A stretch of DNA of 43,226 nucleotides, from the NCBI GenBank assembly GCA_920105805.1, contig CAKKTI010000158.1:1-43226 (forward strand), read 5' to 3'. The translations under genes were made by a program, and so were the position numbers. Source of the DNA: Condylostoma magnum (Eukaryota; Ciliophora; Heterotrichea; Heterotrichida; Condylostomatidae). The notes under the pieces were generated by a model. The model did no database searches and was not told the origin of the DNA. It was given only the letters and a program-made list of their open reading frames with translations. Within the stretch, counting starts at the first letter, position 1; the number at the start of each line of letters is the position of its first letter. This document shows, piece by piece, positions 1 through 12,417 of this stretch.

Positions 1-33
1 GTTTAACTATTCATTTTATTAAAGTTTAAAAGG
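1..33. repeat. Left terminal inverted repeat (subtelomeric)
   Basis: The first 33 bases match the reverse complement of the last 33 bases at 31 positions; the two differences are at positions 1 and 11. The match ends abruptly after base 33. Its exact placement at both ends of the window suggests a conserved subtelomeric element of a whole macronuclear chromosome whose telomere repeats were trimmed. No telomeric C/A-rich repeat remains. Confidence 0.8.
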
Positions 34-561
34 TATACTTGATTTAAGACTTATAATTTAAAACCTTGAAACTAAGAATTGACATAATTCAATTATACAA
101 GAAGTATCATGCTCCATAAAATAATTTTTTAAGCTAAAGGAGTAGAAATAAACAGGACTCAATAAATAAACCTTTTGCCTACTTCTAATAATTTTGAGAT
201 TTGTCGTTACTTTTATAAATTTATATAGCTATAAAATTCAATAATATACCAAAAGCTTTTATTATATGAACTACTATAATTTTACTGTATATATGCTTGT
301 TATTAAATCTTAGTATTTAATTAGTTAAAGGTCCACACTATTAAACCCCGATCATTAAACAATTAATTTTATTAATCTCCAAATAACCTTTCACTGAACA
401 TTTGATATAAATCGTCTTTTCAGTTAAATTTTGAAAATCACCTATTCCTAAATCCTAGAAACATCAACTTCATAATATAACATGCATTCTCCCAACAATA
501 AGAATCCATCATTTCCTGAATTATTTAATATAATAATATGTAAAGACAACATTTTATACAC
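34..561. other. Non-coding subterminal region
   Basis: This AT-rich stretch lies between the terminal repeat and the first gene. I saw no convincing reading frame on either strand, even with TAA, TAG and TGA read as sense, and no tRNA-like arms. An ATG at 482 opens a frame that is out of phase with, and overlaps, the gene starting at 562; it reads as a shadow. The stretch presumably holds the promoter of the 562 gene and chromosome-end sequence. Confidence 0.5.
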
Positions 562-1074
562 ATGGATAATTTTAGGCAGCAAAACCAAAGAAGATTACCT
601 GCTGTTTTTTCATCCTCTCTAAAAGGAAGTAGAAGAGGCAATAGAGGACCAAGTCTCTTAATTCATAGGGATCACGTTGATAAACATAAAATTGTTAACA
701 TGTCTATGCAGTCTTAGCTTCCTAAAATTTCAAGATAAGAAGATTTAAAGAGGAAGTATAATTTATCAAGAATGAAGGGAGATTCAATTTCATTTGATTT
801 AACAGCGCTTAAGTTACAGTTTGATAATGAAAACTAACAACAGCCTTATAGATCAAATACTATAAATAAGTAAAAGGGAAAATAAACTCATATCTGACAG
901 TAAAATAGACTTAATTTGTCTCTAAAAGATGAATATTATTTGAACGACTCTTAAATGCTGTAAAATCAAATTGAAGATATAGGCCAAGTCACCTTTGGAG
1001 CAGGAAAATGGCCCGAATCAACAAAAAATAGAAGAGGTAAGTTTCCTAGAGATATTTTTTATGTAAGGAAATAA
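562..1074 (+). CDS. Small basic hypothetical protein
   Basis: This 170-residue protein is not recognised. It is rich in Arg, Lys, Ser and Gln, with no hydrophobic segment; short patches such as QRRLPAVFSS and GSRRGNRGP suggest a disordered, nucleic-acid- or microtubule-binding chain. Many in-frame TAA/TAG and one TGA must be sense. The ATG at 562 follows a TATAC element, as at other starts here. I end it at the TAA at 1072-1074, after which composition becomes intergenic. It lies upstream of the TTLL gene in the same frame, so an N-terminal extension of TTLL is possible: no TGA separates them. A GTAAGT at 1037 could be a donor, but the intron would be far longer than the two seen elsewhere. 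Confidence 0.5.
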
Positions 1075-1257
1075 ATTATAAATATCTTAAGGGTTTTTGT
1101 TTATTTGTTCGTATATAATAAAGCATGTAGCACTGATGAAATGTTTATAGTGAATAAGTATATACTTTTAGTATCATGTAATTTATTTATATTTGACTAA
1201 TCATTTAGAACAGTATTACAACAGTAAGCTTAATTATTACAGTTTACAATACTTAAT

Positions 1258-4200
1258 ATGGAATCTAGGTATATCAAATCCGAACCTGATTTGTCTCCAA
1301 TACGACCTGTGCTATTAAACTTCTAAGGAAAGGAGTAACAATTGCTTCAATAATACAGTAATAAATGTAAATTACTTCCAACACTAAGCATTCCTAAATT
1401 TATGCAAGCAAGAAAGAAATATTTATATAAAAGTCACAAAAAGAAAAGATTCAAATCCTAATAATTCAAAAAATCGAAATCTGTTCAAAGATGCCATAAA
1501 AGGCCTGAAAATCTAATAGGAGAACCTTATTAGTACTAAATCTCGGAGAATTAATGAGTATTTGATAGATAATAGGGTATTTAAAATGTCTGATAGTAAG
1601 ACTTTCAAAAGTAGTCTTATGCCAAACAATAAAAACTACTGGAAACTGAGCTTTTTTAGTAACAGCAAAGAATAATTAGAAGGAAAATAAGAGCACAAAC
1701 CCCAAAAATCCATACAAGATTTAAAAGTGAATAAACCTAGGTGAATAGTATACATAGAATACGTAATTTCAATGAATCAACTATTAATATAATAAATATA
1801 CAAAAAGATCAGGCTTTATAGCCAAAGCCTCCTGATGTATAAAAACCTAAAAAGATTAGGCCAATAAGACGGAAAAAGAACAAAGTTGAATAAATTTAGC
1901 CTGAAGTACCATTAGATGTTAAAATTAAAGAACAGATACCTTAGTAATTCGTAAGAAGTAACAAAAGAACTAAATCGTGTGCTGTTACTAACTTTTTATA
2001 GGAAAAAGAAACACCTCCTTTACTTAGTCCTACAAGCCCTAAACAAACTCCTATACAGTTTACAGCCCATAAGCCATCATTAATCACAACCTATGAATAA
2101 GAATTTGACTTAAACAATTCGTTTTAAGTGATAGAGCCTAAATTACTAGCTAAAACTTCTAATATTTCCTATAAATAAGATAATTCCCTTAGCGCTTAAT
2201 CAAAGCAAAGAACTATATCATTTACCAAGACTTTAAATGTGCCTCCGCCAACTATGCAAATCCAAGATTTCAGTAGTTAAGAAGCTTCATTTGCTCAGTA
2301 ATTAAACGATTTCCTTGAGAAAAATAAATGCAAGAAAGATACCAAAATATATCAGTATAGTGGTAGGGGATAAATCATATGCTAGGCCTTAGATAAGTTA
2401 GGATGGGGCAAAAATTCTGATTTAACTACTCTTTTCTTTAATTTACATTGAAGTGACTCCTTTTAATATAACATCTAAAAATACCTAAAGGATTGATAGT
2501 TTTTTAATCATTTTGGCAATACCAAATGCTTAATAGTTTTATCTGATTTAGTATCGATGCTGTAAAAAGTAAAGGATTTAAGGGTAGAAGTAAACAGGTT
2601 TTTTCCTAAGTGCTTCGATTTAAACAATAAAGAAGATTAAGAGTAATTTGTGATTGAGTTTCAGTAAAGTTAATTAATAAATATAATAAGAGCGCATTCT
2701 AAATGATTTGAGGACTGCAAAAATAATAATCAAAATTATGGAAAAGTAAATCTTAAGTATTTGAATTTAGCAATAAAAAGTGTTAAAAGACTACTCGATT
2801 ATGAAAATCCACTCTAAGGAATAAAGAAATCATAGTTAGAAATGCTTTACAACTATTCTAAAATATAGTTCCCTGTTAATGAAACAAGCTAAGAATGATA
2901 AGAGTTATTTAACTATAATAGTTAGGAAAAGGTAAATTGAGCAAATCCCAGTAAAAAGTTAGTTAAAAAGGTGATTAATTTAAATGAAAGATTTTATAAC
3001 TATTATCCAGAAACAAGAATGGAGGGAAGGTATAATATGTGAATTATTAAAGATGATGTATTAAAAATTGGAAATATACTACAAGATTTTATGAATAAAA
3101 GATACACAATAAAGCCAAGAATAGTTCAGAAGTATATAGAATCTCCATATCTAATAAACTTTAACTCAAAGTAATGCAAATTTGATATGAAAGTTTGGGT
3201 TCTTGTTACTAGTTTTTAACCTTTAACGATTTATATCTACAATGATTTCTATATAAGAGTAGCATCTGATTAATATACTACAGATGATTTTAATATTACC
3301 AGGCATATTACAAATCATACAATTCAAAAGTTCTAATAAGGTAAAGTAAAATATATGCCCTCTATATATTTATTGCATTAGATTCTGCAATAAGAGTAGT
3401 TTACCTGGGAGGAAAATATAGGCCCTAAATTACATCATATAATAATTCATACATTAAGTGCAGCTGCATTTTAAATACAGTCTCACAAGCCTGGTAACTT
3501 TGAGCTTTTTAGTTTCAGCCTAATCATTGATAATTGGGGAGACCCTTGACTCCTTAAAGTAAAAAGCACTCCATACCTACCAGAAAAACCTGTATGGCTT
3601 TAAATGATGTGTACTGAAATGGCTCAAGGCTTGTTTAATATTGTACTAAACAAACCTGATTTAAAAGCTATGTATAATGGGTAGTATGAGTATGAGGGCT
3701 ATTAAAACACCAGTTATGAAAAATGGGTTTGCTTATATAGATCTTTTGTCTAATAATCTGCTGTTATATACGATGAGCAAGGACTCAGTATAAAAGGTGA
3801 GTCTTTGAATATAGAATAGGAGAAATTACTGGAAAAGTATCATTGACAGTGAATTGCAATTGGAACAATTTAAACTTGGGCGCGCCATCGAGTTGCATCT
3901 AAAAGTATTTTTTACAAACACCAGAATAAATGTGCTGTTACTATTCAAATGCTTATGAGAAGGTTCTTGATAATGAAGAAAATATAATAAAGAGTTAAGC
4001 ATAAAAACTCGACAAATATTATAAAAGTAATTCGTAGATTCTTTAGTAAATAAGTAATAAGAGATAGAATTATTGATAGAGAAAGTGTAAGAGCTAAAGC
4101 CACAGTAAGAAGTTACGTTTAGAGGAGAAGGTATCGTATATTACTTTCAATAAGGAGGAGAGCGTTAATGAAAGCTGCTATGGAAGCTTAAGTTAACAAG

Positions 4201-5103
4201 GCAGTGAGATTGGTATAAGTAAAGAAAAACAATGCAGCTGCATTGATATGTAAGTGATGGAAGAAAATTCACTAGAAGAAGAAAAGGGCATGTATAAAAA
4301 TACAAAAGTTTTGAAAATCCAGAATGAATTGAAAAAAATGAAAAATAATGTATAGAAGACATAAAGCTGCATAGAGAATATAGAAGATATTTAGGAAAAT
4401 TGTGTATATTAATAAGATTAAAAGAACTACTAGTATGATTTCAGCATGCAAGATTTAAAATTACTACAGAAAGTATATCTAAAGGAAAAGATAGTAAGTT
4501 CTTAAAGAGTATAAATCATCGATTATATTACAAAAGTATATGAAAGGTTTTTTTATCAGAAACAAGTTTTAAGCTAAGTTGTAATAATTGAAATAATAAT
4601 TAAAAGGAATCCCTTTAATCCAAAAACATATGCGAGGAGTACTAGAAAGATTTAATTATTTGTAAAAAAGAAGACATAAGGCAGCCTGTAGAATTCAAAG
4701 ATTTATTAGAAGATTTAATTCAATAAAAAGAAGTTTATGATTAAAAAAATTAGTTAAATCAGCATTGATGATATAAAGAAATGTTAAATTGTGATTATTC
4801 CGACACAATAAGAAGAAATACTTCTTGAATTTAAATGGAGACATTTTGAGAGTTCCTACTTAGAATTCAGCTATTGATAAAAGAGGAAATAAAGCTTCAA
4901 ATCGCTTATTTAAGGAAACTAAGAAAAAGGTTAGAAAGGCTAAAAAGACTTAAAAGAAAAAGAAAAACATTAAAGTTTCAAAAACTGATATACTAGCAAT
5001 CATTTATAATTCAGATTCTTAGTTAGGTTACTAGACTTTATACAATTGTCATTTTGATATAAATGCTAACTATTTAGTAATACCTTGTATATATTGGTTA
5101 TAA
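1258..5103 (+). CDS. TTLL-family protein, probably inactive, with IQ-rich tail
   Basis: About 1281 residues. The tubulin tyrosine ligase-like domain spans roughly residues 440-800: VNRFFPKCFDL (about 444), YNMWIIK (about 591), KYIESPYLI (about 624), KFDMKVWVLV (about 642) and HITNHTIQ are classic TTLL blocks. Active members add amino acids, often Glu or Gly chains, to tubulin in cilia. Two catalytic features look lost. The SRGRGI loop after MWIIK is replaced, and the usual WLLEVN metal site reads WLLKVK, with Glu and Asn both changed to Lys. The last 400 or so residues are Lys/Arg rich with several IQ-like helices (for example VTIQMLMRRF), suggesting calmodulin binding. The frame is intact, with no visible intron. 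It is ended at the tandem TAA TAA at 5101-5106; an earlier TAG or the TGA at 5170 is possible. The left half is a disordered basic linker. Confidence 0.78.
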
Positions 5104-5282
5104 TAAACTCCTTTTGTCAATAATTTCTGTATATTTTCCATCAATTATATTGATTTGTATTTTAACTAATGACGAATAATTAAGTTCTATTATAAATTCT
5201 TAGAAGCAGGTTTAAACACCTCAACAATCGACTAATCTATCATAAAATAACACTTTTCAAAACATTTTACTAACTACTCTGA

Positions 5283-6743
5283 TCAAATTTTCCAAGCGCT
5301 TCTGAACATAACTTCAAAATAATCATCACTATCAATACTAGCACTTACATCTTCATAATAAGTAACAAACTCCTCAAAGGTTACAATACCATCTGGATTC
5401 TGAGTATCCCACATTGCAATAAACTCTTTAAAAACTTCCTCCTCACTCTTATTCCCGGAAACTACCTCTGGATGCTAAGTTGCATCATAAGTTAAAGCAA
5501 TTTCATCTAAAGTGAGCTATTGATCCCCATTCTTATCTAACTTTTAATACGCCAATCTTACAAGCTCCCTCCTCCTCTGATTCAAAGGTCCTTTAACAGT
5601 GACTAAAAACTCATCAAAATTGATCTACCCATCCTTATTCCTATCAAAATAGTCTAGCAGTATCTAAGCTTGTTCATCACTTAAAAAGATTCCATAGTCC
5701 AGCAGTCCATTCTAAAAATCATGTAAATCAAGTCTCCTGTTTCCATTATCATCCATACTTCTGAAAACCCTTGCAAGTCCTCTAATCCCGTAGCTTCCTC
5801 TTGCGGCCAGTACGCTCCTTATATCCTCTAGAATCTCCTACGGAGTCAATTGCTTCTACTCCGGTGGCTTTACATTCGCCATACTAGGATCCTCCGCCGT
5901 CTTAAACAGCCACGAGTTATGATCTGACTAAGGCCGTGAGGGGTTATCCATACTATACTTCCCAACCTTCTCCCCTCCCAACTGCTGAGTCTTAGCATTA
6001 TTCAAGAAAGACTTACAGCAAACCTCATACTCCGCCCCAAAATCATTCTTATACTCCAATAAGTCCGATGCTAAGAAGTTCCCAGTCTAATTATGCTTAA
6101 TGACAATGGGCTGGTTTGCCTCTACTAAATCCCCGTGGCTCTAAAACCTCACTGCAGTACTGTAGTGCTCAACCTTCCAAATCACATCTGCGTTTTTTCT
6201 TACAGTAACACAAACCTCCTAGTTTCGTGAAAATCTTGCGAAACTTTAACTAGAAACGCGCTGGGATTGCAAAAACAGAGTGTTTTAAGAGAGGTAAGGA
6301 TGCACTACTAGGTAAAACGGCTGGCCATAGTGCAGTGCGTCGCCTTGGAACCCGTCGTTTTCATCACATCTCTGTATCTCGAATACTGACCTAGCTACTG
6401 GGGATCGAATCCTGTCAGAGGAGGTAACTGTAAATGAGCCTGTTTGCCCATTTATCCTGTTTCCCATGTCACTCACCAGGAATCCGTTCACTCTGGCATT
6501 AAACAGCATTATTCTGTCCCCGAAGTGCAGTAAGTTGTCGTGGGAGTAGGATAGGTCGACGGTTGTTAGACTGGTGGATAGTTTTCTTTCTATTTAGTGG
6601 ACTAAGAGAGCACCAGTGTCTCGCTTTTTGAGGAAGTTTTTAAGGTGTTCCTGGTCTAGATCTATGTCCTCGCTTCAGTTTCCTAGAAGGACTTTGGGGT
6701 TGTAGCGTTACCCGCCTTGGAGTTGTTGGGCTGTATATAGCAT
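5283..6743 (-). CDS. CFAP161: CFAP161 with C-terminal EF-hands (ciliary microtubule inner protein)
   Basis: 486 residues. The N-terminus, with VLLGNWSEDIDL and LKNFLKKRDTGALL, matches CFAP161, an axonemal doublet lumen protein. The beta-rich middle (LLHFGDRIMLFN; IVIKHNQTGNFLASD) and the NSWLFKT end of that domain also fit. From about residue 300 there are four EF-hand segments of calcyphosin type, with good loops DDNGNRRLDLHDF, DRNKDGQINFDEF and DKNGDQQLTLDEI, ending FEVMFRSAWKI like calcyphosin's SAWQL. Human CFAP161 lacks EF-hands. The TGA at 5283 sits exactly at the calcyphosin C-terminus, so I take it as stop; the frame then runs about 30 codons to a TAA TAG at 5187-5192, so read-through is possible. 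The start at 6743 gives MLYTAQQLQGG, 7 bases after the kinase stop. Confidence 0.85.
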
Positions 6744-6750
6744 TTTTAAA

Positions 6751-7794
6751 TTACTTAATGTTAAGAGATCTACTTCTGGGTTGAAAGGAGTTGATTGTAA
6801 GGTTGCAGTTGGGAATCAGTCTTTGTGTATAGTTTTAGGACAGTTGTATTGGAGGATGGGAGAAGTGCGGAATTTGCTGGTCTATTTGCTATTGAAAGTT
6901 TTGATAAAGGAAGTTGTCTAGGTCTGGGTTTAAGTGCAAGTGGTAGAGGTTGATAAAGAAACTATTTCCTTCTTTAGATTCTTGTATTACTTTTAATGCC
7001 TTTTTCAGTTGTATAAAATCTGGCCTCATAGAAGGATTCATTATAGTAGTTAGTCATATAAGGTTTTAAACTTTTTAGGAGTAGAGCTGGATAATTTATT
7101 AATTGAGTTGTTATAAGCAGTTTTGAAGTTGGGACAAATCTGTTAGTTGCTTAGGCAGTTCTAGTAAAATCATTTCAAGGAAAGTTATACCAAGGGAGTA
7201 TACATCACTTTTGTTTCAGTCTACAGATTAACTTATTTCTTGGCCAATTTGCTAGCGATCATGTTGTAGACGCAGTTCTGGTGAAATGTACTTAGGAGTT
7301 CCAATTATAGAAGTTGTGTCTAAATTTTAAAATATTTTAGAGTAGCTAAAATCTACTATAATTGGATTATTTTACTCATCTATCATAATATTGGCTGGCT
7401 TTATATCCCTGTGCACTACTTACTAACTCTAGATATAAGCAAATGCATCTATTAGCTAGCTAAAGTAATGGAATAGCTCCTGTTCCGACCATCTCTATTA
7501 TCTAGTTTTCTTTTGACTCAATAGTACCTGCAGATTAAGCTGGTAATATTTCATCTGGATTCTGCCTTAATTTTCTATTATATTGTAATTAAAAATTTTT
7601 CCTATATTTTGATGATCCAAGTTTCTCACTGTTTCCACCTCGTTTTAAAACATATTGTATTAATCCCTGTTTCTTAAGTTGATTGTTTTAATAGCGTACA
7701 TTTAACCAGTTGCTCTTTCTCTCACCTTCTCAACTTTTATTTGCCTATTACTCAAAATCACCTCGATCTATTCTAACTATTGAAAATCTGACAT
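6751..7794 (-). CDS. Protein kinase with DFS instead of DFG
   Basis: 347 residues. Kinase landmarks: Lys in YAIKTI, alpha-C Glu in NEVETV, catalytic HRDIKPANI, DFSYS where DFG is usual, GTPKYISPE activation segment, and Trp/Asp of SVDWNKSDVYSLG. This is a serine/threonine kinase of the NEK/CAMKK-like broad group; I cannot name the family. The N-terminal nucleotide loop (VILSNRQIKV) lacks the glycine triplet, so ATP binding may be unusual. After the kinase domain comes a polar tail. The first in-frame TGA is at 6469, 275 bases inside CFAP161, so the gene must end at TAA/TAG; I use the TAA at 6751, 7 bases before the CFAP161 start. A 43-base spliced segment (6731-6773) could instead join it to CFAP161 in frame, which I consider less likely. 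Confidence 0.78.
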
Positions 7795-7876
7795 TTTATA
7801 TATAGCAAAAAAGGATTTTAAGAAAGTTGTATAAGTGGTTATTTAAAAGCATATGGAATCCAACTCAATTATTAAC

Positions 7877-10800
7877 TCATAGCTCACTCAGCTTTATATA
7901 CTTGTGATAATCCTCGTCAATTGCAAAATATTTGATTAGTTCTATTTCAAACTGAAGCTGAATGAAGAATTTGTTGATCTGATATAGGATAAAAATAAGA
8001 AGTACAGCAGAAATGCCAAAAATCAGAAAGGCATAAGCGATGTTATCATATGAAGCTTGTTCTTACATATCAAGTGTATAGCTCTCATAGTATTGCATAG
8101 ACTTATCCTAGCACGTAAAAAGCTATTGTTATAATTCATAAAGTTACTATAACTGGCTTGAAAATAATTTTGACTACAGTGACTATACAATTTCCATATA
8201 ATAATCTTATGTTAATGCAGCTAAGCCTATTTTCCCATAGGAATTATTTTAACACTCCCCGTAATAAAGTTATTTGTGGTCATTAGATATAGGAAGTTTT
8301 ACTAATCCTAGTTTACTTTAATCAAAGATTAGATGAGACTGCATTAATCTGAGCTCTTTTGCGTATTGTAAGCTAAGCACTTTAGGATTCTAATTTTACG
8401 AGTTTTTAGCTAGTATGTTTATTCTATCAAATTCTGTGTTAATTAGTTGACTTTCAACTGCCCAAAACAATGCTTAGATTCCTAGTGTTCTTCTATATCC
8501 TGCTAAAGTTGATTAAATGGGATGGCTGTCTATTACAGTATATATTTAATCATTACCCGTTATCAGAAGGAAGATAGAACTACTTGGTAGTCAAATTGAT
8601 AAAAGAGTGACTAATAATAGAATCATTTTTAGTGATTTTAAGATTCTATATCCTTATTATTAATTCTGAGTTTAAAAGCTAGCTGTATTACCCTCAAAAT
8701 TATCAATTAAACGTTATTCTGACTTTATTTTAGTATTGATTAATAAGTTTAAAGGCAACTTTAGGATAGTTCTCCAAAACTTTCTTCTTTTACCTTCTAT
8801 TGCTCCTGTTATAATAATAAATATAATTATTGATAATGTACTATAGAAAACAATTACTCCAATACAAGCATACTGAGATGCCTACATTAAGTTTAGGATT
8901 TTATCTTATGTATATAGTATCTAATCATGTATTGTGTTATCAATTGCTTTTATCATTTGTTCATTACAGTTTCTATAAACAATTAGGAAATTATCATCAT
9001 TCGAACTGTAATCTTCTAGAGGGATTTAGTGCAGTTATAACAGGGCTTCTTGTATTTTTGTTGTAGCTTATATCAAATTAAATAGTTTTCTGGTAAATTA
9101 ACCTTAAACTGGAATAAACAATGAAAACTTTGCTTATACTAAATCTTATTTAAATTCCCCAGACTCAACTAATTAGTATCTTTCTCTTAGATCCTGAGTT
9201 ATATTTTAGAACTACAGGATTCCGGAATAGAGGCATTATCTTGCTGTATTTTCATCTAGTATTTCAAAATCTGTGTTGATTAGTCGCATAGCTTTATTAC
9301 AAAGAGATACTTGGGCTGATTATGTTCTTAAACTTCCAACTTGATTGATTTAAGTTATTAAATCACTTAATTCTACACCATGATTATAAGCTAGGTAAGT
9401 TGACATTATCATAATAACCAGTATTGCAGTACTTCATGAGATAAACAATAAATTCAAGTACCTTTGCATCCTTCTATGAAATAATTTTCTTTAGTAAATC
9501 AGCCTTTTATTGCCTGTTGATGCCAAAGAATCAGTTTGACTAAGAAAATTGGTGCTTACCATTTGTAACTAGGTTTTATTGGTATTTTCAGAGATTTATT
9601 AATAATTATCAAAAGATTTGTCTCTATTTGTATTGATTAAATCATAGGGAAACTAGTTATATTCAACAGTGATGGATCTTACTTATTGAATCACATTAAA
9701 GTTATCTTGAGTAAATAGAAGGATCTTTTAGTTAAAATATCCAAATATTTAAATGACACAAGCTTTAATGATTAGAATATTACCCTTAGATGGGTTTTTT
9801 AATTTAAGTAAGTTTTTGCCTTTATTTCAATCGATATTTTTAGTAGTTGTAATCTAGTATAATTGATCTTCTAAGCTTGGAATATTATCAATAACACTTT
9901 GAAATCCTATTGACTAAGTATATGTTACCATATGAGTTATATTTAAGTCGTCATTATCCAGCATTGCAAAATTCATTTCAATTGCATGCTTTCTAAAACA
10001 CACTGCTGCAAGTAGTTACCCTGTTTTATCCTGATTTATAAATTTCATATCACAGAGGAGCAACTCAACATGCTTATCACTGTTAAATAAAATCATCTAA
10101 TTAATTTGTTTTAGTTGCTTTCTGTAGCATTTTTGTAAATCAACTTTATAAGTGAAGTTGCATTAAATATCCTACAAGCTTTTTGGAACTATTTCGATGA
10201 ATTTTTGTCCTTCAATTTATATTTTAGTATATCCGAATTTTTCCTCGTTTACAGAAATTAGAATTTCCCCTATATTTTTACCTTAGAGAGATATAAGAAG
10301 AGTCATACAGCTAGGATGCAAGAACTGAGGTATGTGGCCTTTACTCTGATCTTTAGTTCTTCTTTGTAATTATAAATTGCATAATAGTCGCTATAAATCT
10401 ACTAGAATTGACTTAAATTCCAGAATTTCTACTATTTCAATGATTTGCTATAAGAAATAGTAATTATTTGTCTTTTATTTGTAGTTAACTACTATTAGCT
10501 TTTTTAGTTCATTAACAGCTTTGCTTAATTTGTAACAGCTGTTTTCTATTATGGGGAAATTCTTGTTTTATTTTGATAATTCTGTAAATAATTACCAATG
10601 AGATGTTGTTACTCTATAGTCAATGTCTTTAATTGTTCCAAGGATGTCCATGTATTCTTTAAACATATATGCTTCCATTAAATTTTGATTACCCTTTAAT
10701 TTTTGCTATAATTAGACTTTAAGTATTATAATCTCAACCGATTGCTATAAATTTAGCTCTAATTACTGTATCTAAGAAATAATAATAGTCATTCTATTGT

Positions 10801-11965
10801 AATCTTTTGTTATGATAAAATAATTAGTCATAATAAACCACATCGTTGGGTTATTTATTAGTTTATGATTACTACCTATGCTTTTAACTAGAATTAAAGC
10901 TTCTTTTACAGACATTTCTTTTCTAGCAATACTAGCTTTTCCTAAACAGCGCAAGTAGCGTATTTTTTGTCCAACTTCTTACTTAATATTTTTCTCAAAG
11001 TATCTTTCTTTAAAACTAGCATCGGTGAACATAAAATGAAGTAGGTACATTAGAACTGGCATACATGCTAGAAAGGCTATTATTGTTGAAGTTTCATCTG
11101 CAAACCAAGTATTAGATATTAATACACATATTCCATAAAAAGCTACCATTAATCCTATAACACCTTGATAAAAATTGTACTGTTAAACAAAGTAGATCTA
11201 TTCTTTTAATAGAATTACAGTGTATTAATACCCTAAGACTAATAAAATCATGCCTATTACTACTGGATGACTATCCTACCTAACTCTTTGCAAGGTAATA
11301 ATTATAAAGAGCTTTAAGTTGTTTAGAATGAACATCTTTCCTGGATTTGATATGCTGTAGTAGTTATTGAATAGTTAGTAAGTGCTGAGAGAATGACTAA
11401 ACAGTATCTATTTCAAGTAAATTAAGATTATACATACTAATCCCAGTAGAAATAATTAATCTTCTTGGTCATATAAGTAAAATGTATATCTACTCAAAAA
11501 ATCAAAGTTTGGTAAAAAGATTAAATCGTATAGTAGAATGTGAATAAATCGACATAGAAATAGTACCAATTTTAGAATTCCTCTTGGGCTTTTATAGATT
11601 AATTTTTTTATTTGAGTCTGGCTTTATTTAGCCAAGCATAACCATAAAATTAATTACAAAGCAAATGAAGCTAAGTAGATTGATACGAAGATTTAGTACA
11701 CTTTCAATTCTTGTTAAATAATCAGTTAAAGCAGATGGCTAGGCCTTGATGCAACTGAGATAATAAGTAATAACTGCTAAGAAAGGCTCCCTTTGTAATC
11801 CGATCCTTCCACCGATTAATACGGAAATAAAATAGATACAAACTATATTACAGCGAAAATTTGGTATACTAAGCTGAGTCTTTACAAAGAATTTAGAAAG
11901 GGCAATTTGTATGCATAAAAGTAAAGCAGAAGCCTTGTTCTTAAGCTTTTCATACTAAATGACAT
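7877..11965 (-). CDS. Large PAS/Tmc-like multi-pass membrane protein
   Basis: 1362 residues in one open frame. The first 330 or so residues hold about eight hydrophobic segments. They are followed by a soluble segment with helical TPR-like character (KEALILVKSIGSNHKLINN; about residues 330-460). The middle resembles the PAS-containing proteins abundant in ciliates (tiny macrocysts, TmcB/C-like): QDKTGQLLAAVCFRKHAIEM and NILIIKACVIQIFGY. The C-terminal third has further membrane segments (LLFISQSTAILVIMIMS; IAYAFLIFGISAVLLIFIL). This suggests a sensory or signalling membrane protein of unknown ligand. The ATG at 11965 follows TTTATATAAAT. The end is a TGA at 7877-7879; if read as Trp, the frame continues to a TAA one base before the kinase ATG. 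Family assignment is from overall layout and remembered patterns, not from a catalytic motif. Confidence 0.6.
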
Positions 11966-12417
11966 ATTTATATAAAGAAGCATCTACAACAAAATGCCTT
12001 AGCAATCACCAGCCAAGTATGTAAAAGTCATCTTAATTATTTGTTCTGAGCTATGCATAATGAAATTTTACAAAGAAAATAGAATTTAATTAGCAGGAGT
12101 TATATTACACTTTATTTCAAATTCTTATTCTTTTTGTTAGCTTTTTTTAATTGAATACCTTGCGTGTAATATTTTTATTATTATAATACCAACTTTGAAA
12201 TTTCTAACCTATATCTGATAATATATATGTTAGGAATTATAATAGATCGAAATAAGCCTGGAAGATAAGATCATCCTTATTTAATTAATAATTTTAATCT
12301 TGATTGGATAAAATTAATTTAATTTAAGTATATTAACCTTGTTGGTAAATAATTTTAATGCATATGCTTAAATAATTGTTCAATTACTTCTAATAAAACA
12401 AAATTTTACATATAATT
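11966..12417. other. Divergent intergenic region
   Basis: 452 bases between the starts of the membrane-protein gene (-) and the ANTH gene (+). It is AT-rich with poly-T runs near 12120-12150. No frame on either strand looked coding and no tRNA was seen. It is the longest divergent spacer in the window and presumably carries both promoters; ACATATAAT lies just before the ATG at 12418. Confidence 0.5.

Noticed and set aside
1037-1257. GTAAGT at 1037 as the donor of a long intron joining the 562 gene to TTLL
   Set aside because: An intron of 170-230 bases would be more than ten times the two 14-base introns found. The stretch has intergenic composition and TTLL has a good ATG at 1258. Two genes is simpler, though the shared frame keeps fusion possible.
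6731-6773. 43-base GT-AG intron fusing the kinase to CFAP161
   Set aside because: It would join the frames, but its length does not fit the 14-base introns and CFAP161 has a natural N-terminus at 6743. Short gaps between same-strand genes are the rule here.
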